Source: Alphaproteobacteria bacterium
Lineage (GTDB): Bacteria > Pseudomonadota > Alphaproteobacteria > Micavibrionales > Micavibrionaceae
Assembly: GCA_002701555.1 (NCBI GenBank)
Contig: NZVS01000059.1
Span: 1 to 13,206, forward strand
DNA: 13,206 nucleotides
Reading direction: 5' to 3'
The notes below the pieces were generated by a model that saw only the letters and a program-made list of their open reading frames with translations, searched no databases and was not told the origin of the DNA. Positions 12,184 to 13,206 of this stretch are shown here, one piece after another. Each line of letters starts with the position of its first letter. The stretch's first letter is position 1. Made by a program: the position numbers and the translations under genes.

Positions 12184-13206
12184 TAGATAACTTTACAGCC
12201 ACAGCCGTAATTTATGTCAGGGTAAGCACTGACCGACAGCTTTTGAGGGGTAATGGCTTACAATCACAAGAAACTCGATGCAGAGCTTTCTGTGTAAGCA
12301 AACAATATTATGTTGCGAAGGTATTCTCTGACGGTGGTTTCAGCGGTAAATTATATGAACGTCCCGCCTATCTAGAAATGCTTAAATTTATTGATAACCA
12401 AAATGATGATGTTGTGGTGGTTTGTGACAACATAGACCGCTTATCAAGGGATGTAGAGGCAGGCACTAAAATCATTCGTGATTTAGAGAGTAGAGGAGCA
12501 AGGTTAGAGGGACCAAGCTTTCAATACGAAAACAGTCCTGAAGGTAAGGTTATGTATAATCTTCAACTCACCCTTGGCCAATACCACCGTGAATCAAATG
12601 CTCGACAAGTTAAAAATAGAATAAAAGCAAGACTTGAAAATGGTTACCGTAGTGTCGGAGGTTGTGTAGTTGGCTATAAGCCAACTGACAAAAGCGGACT
12701 GCATGAGCCTTATGAGCCTGTTGCAGGAGTTATTAAAGAAATTCTGGAAGGTTATGCTACAGGACGTTTTAATAGCTATACAGATATGGCCAGACATTTA
12801 AATGGTTTCAATTTCCCTAGGCGAAAAGATGAACATCGAAAAGAAAAGTCACTTAAAACCCAGCGTAAGCATATCCGGTTGAATGGGGAGAAAGTTAAAA
12901 TTCAAATATTGGGTAACGCTCCCTACTATGCTGGGTATATAGAAAATGATGCTTTGGAAGTTACGCGCAGGAAAGGACACCACCAAGCCATCATCTCTGT
13001 TAAAACCATGACTGATATAGAAAAACGATTGAGAGGCGAAAAACTTCCTGTCTATCGTAAGAATCTGAATCAGCATTTTCCATTAAAGAATTTCATTAAG
13101 TGTAGTGAATGTGACAACCCTATGAAAGCCTCTTTCTGCGGTGGTCGGCATAAAGAATACGGATATTATTATTGTTACGCGCCTGACTGCTCTCTAAAGA
13201 ACAAGA
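12180..13206 (+). CDS. Large serine recombinase (3' partial)
   Basis: The frame is open from ATG 12180 to the end of the window, 342 residues, so the C-terminus is missing. Domain order is that of large serine recombinases/integrases. A resolvase catalytic domain has YVRVSTDRQ (12-20) with nucleophile S16 and R14, DGGFSG, and DNIDRLSRD with R87 and R90. The long helix with QYHRESNARQ follows at about residue 137. Next is the recombinase domain (GGCVVGYKP, about 160 onward), then a zinc ribbon opening with C308-x2-C311 and C332-x4-C337. All catalytic residues are present, so it is expected to catalyse integration, excision or inversion through a Ser-DNA intermediate. It overlaps the preceding gene by four bases (ATGA), giving translational coupling. 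The upstream site is a purine-rich AAAGAAGAAA. Usual family length is 450-600 residues; a coiled-coil tail should follow outside the window. Confidence 0.92.
   Translation, partial: MIDNFTATAVIYVRVSTDRQLLRGNGLQSQETRCRAFCVSKQYYVAKVFSDGGFSGKLYERPAYLEMLKFIDNQNDDVVVVCDNIDRLSRDVEAGTKIIRDLESRGARLEGPSFQYENSPEGKVMYNLQLTLGQYHRESNARQVKNRIKARLENGYRSVGGCVVGYKPTDKSGLHEPYEPVAGVIKEILEGYATGRFNSYTDMARHLNGFNFPRRKDEHRKEKSLKTQRKHIRLNGEKVKIQILGNAPYYAGYIENDALEVTRRKGHHQAIISVKTMTDIEKRLRGEKLPVYRKNLNQHFPLKNFIKCSECDNPMKASFCGGRHKEYGYYYCYAPDCSLKNK

Overview
The window looks like a proteobacterial chromosome of moderate to low GC, with ordinary core genes on the left and a more A+T-rich accessory region on the right. SlyX, a lipobox glycine-zipper lipoprotein, a MAPEG membrane protein and a 3-hydroxybutyrate-dehydrogenase-like SDR together fit a Gram-negative proteobacterium. 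An alphaproteobacterium is possible but is not proven by the sequence alone.

Left part (1 to about 3800). The 3' end of an SDR dehydrogenase (bdhA-like) converges on a long protein with two peptidoglycan-binding-type repeats. That gene is followed on the same (minus) strand by a 41-residue Cys-tailed peptide gene with a good intrinsic terminator, a MAPEG-family gene whose start codon sits inside a hairpin, and a small lipoprotein gene. slyX is divergent from the lipoprotein gene.

Right part (about 3800 to the end). This part is accessory. It begins with a three-helix membrane protein carrying a Cys/His 'CxDG...ACSxHGG' motif. After a 423-base regulatory gap comes a 1439-residue protein with a NACHT/STAND-like P-loop NTPase at its N-terminus, a long helical middle and a PD-(D/E)xK nuclease-like domain at its C-terminus. 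I read this as a candidate single-gene anti-phage effector. Downstream are a folded RNA of about 210 nt ending in a terminator (possibly related to phage C4/ash leaders), a zinc-ribbon membrane protein, a second GC-rich structured segment, a small helical protein, and an IS1595-type zinc-ribbon protein with no DDE domain.

The right end is a recombination module: a tiny coupled ORF, two short serine-recombinase-like proteins that appear to have lost catalytic residues, and a full large serine recombinase that runs off the window. The first degenerate protein ends in a textbook beta-clamp-binding peptide (QLDLF). A strong intrinsic terminator lies inside the second, just ahead of the active recombinase. 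I read this as a mobile element or island whose integrase is flanked by inactive paralogues and held back by transcriptional attenuation, carrying the NTPase-nuclease as cargo. The paralogy, motifs and hairpins are visible in the sequence; the roles are inferred.

No tRNA, rRNA, CRISPR array or complete insertion sequence with terminal repeats was seen.
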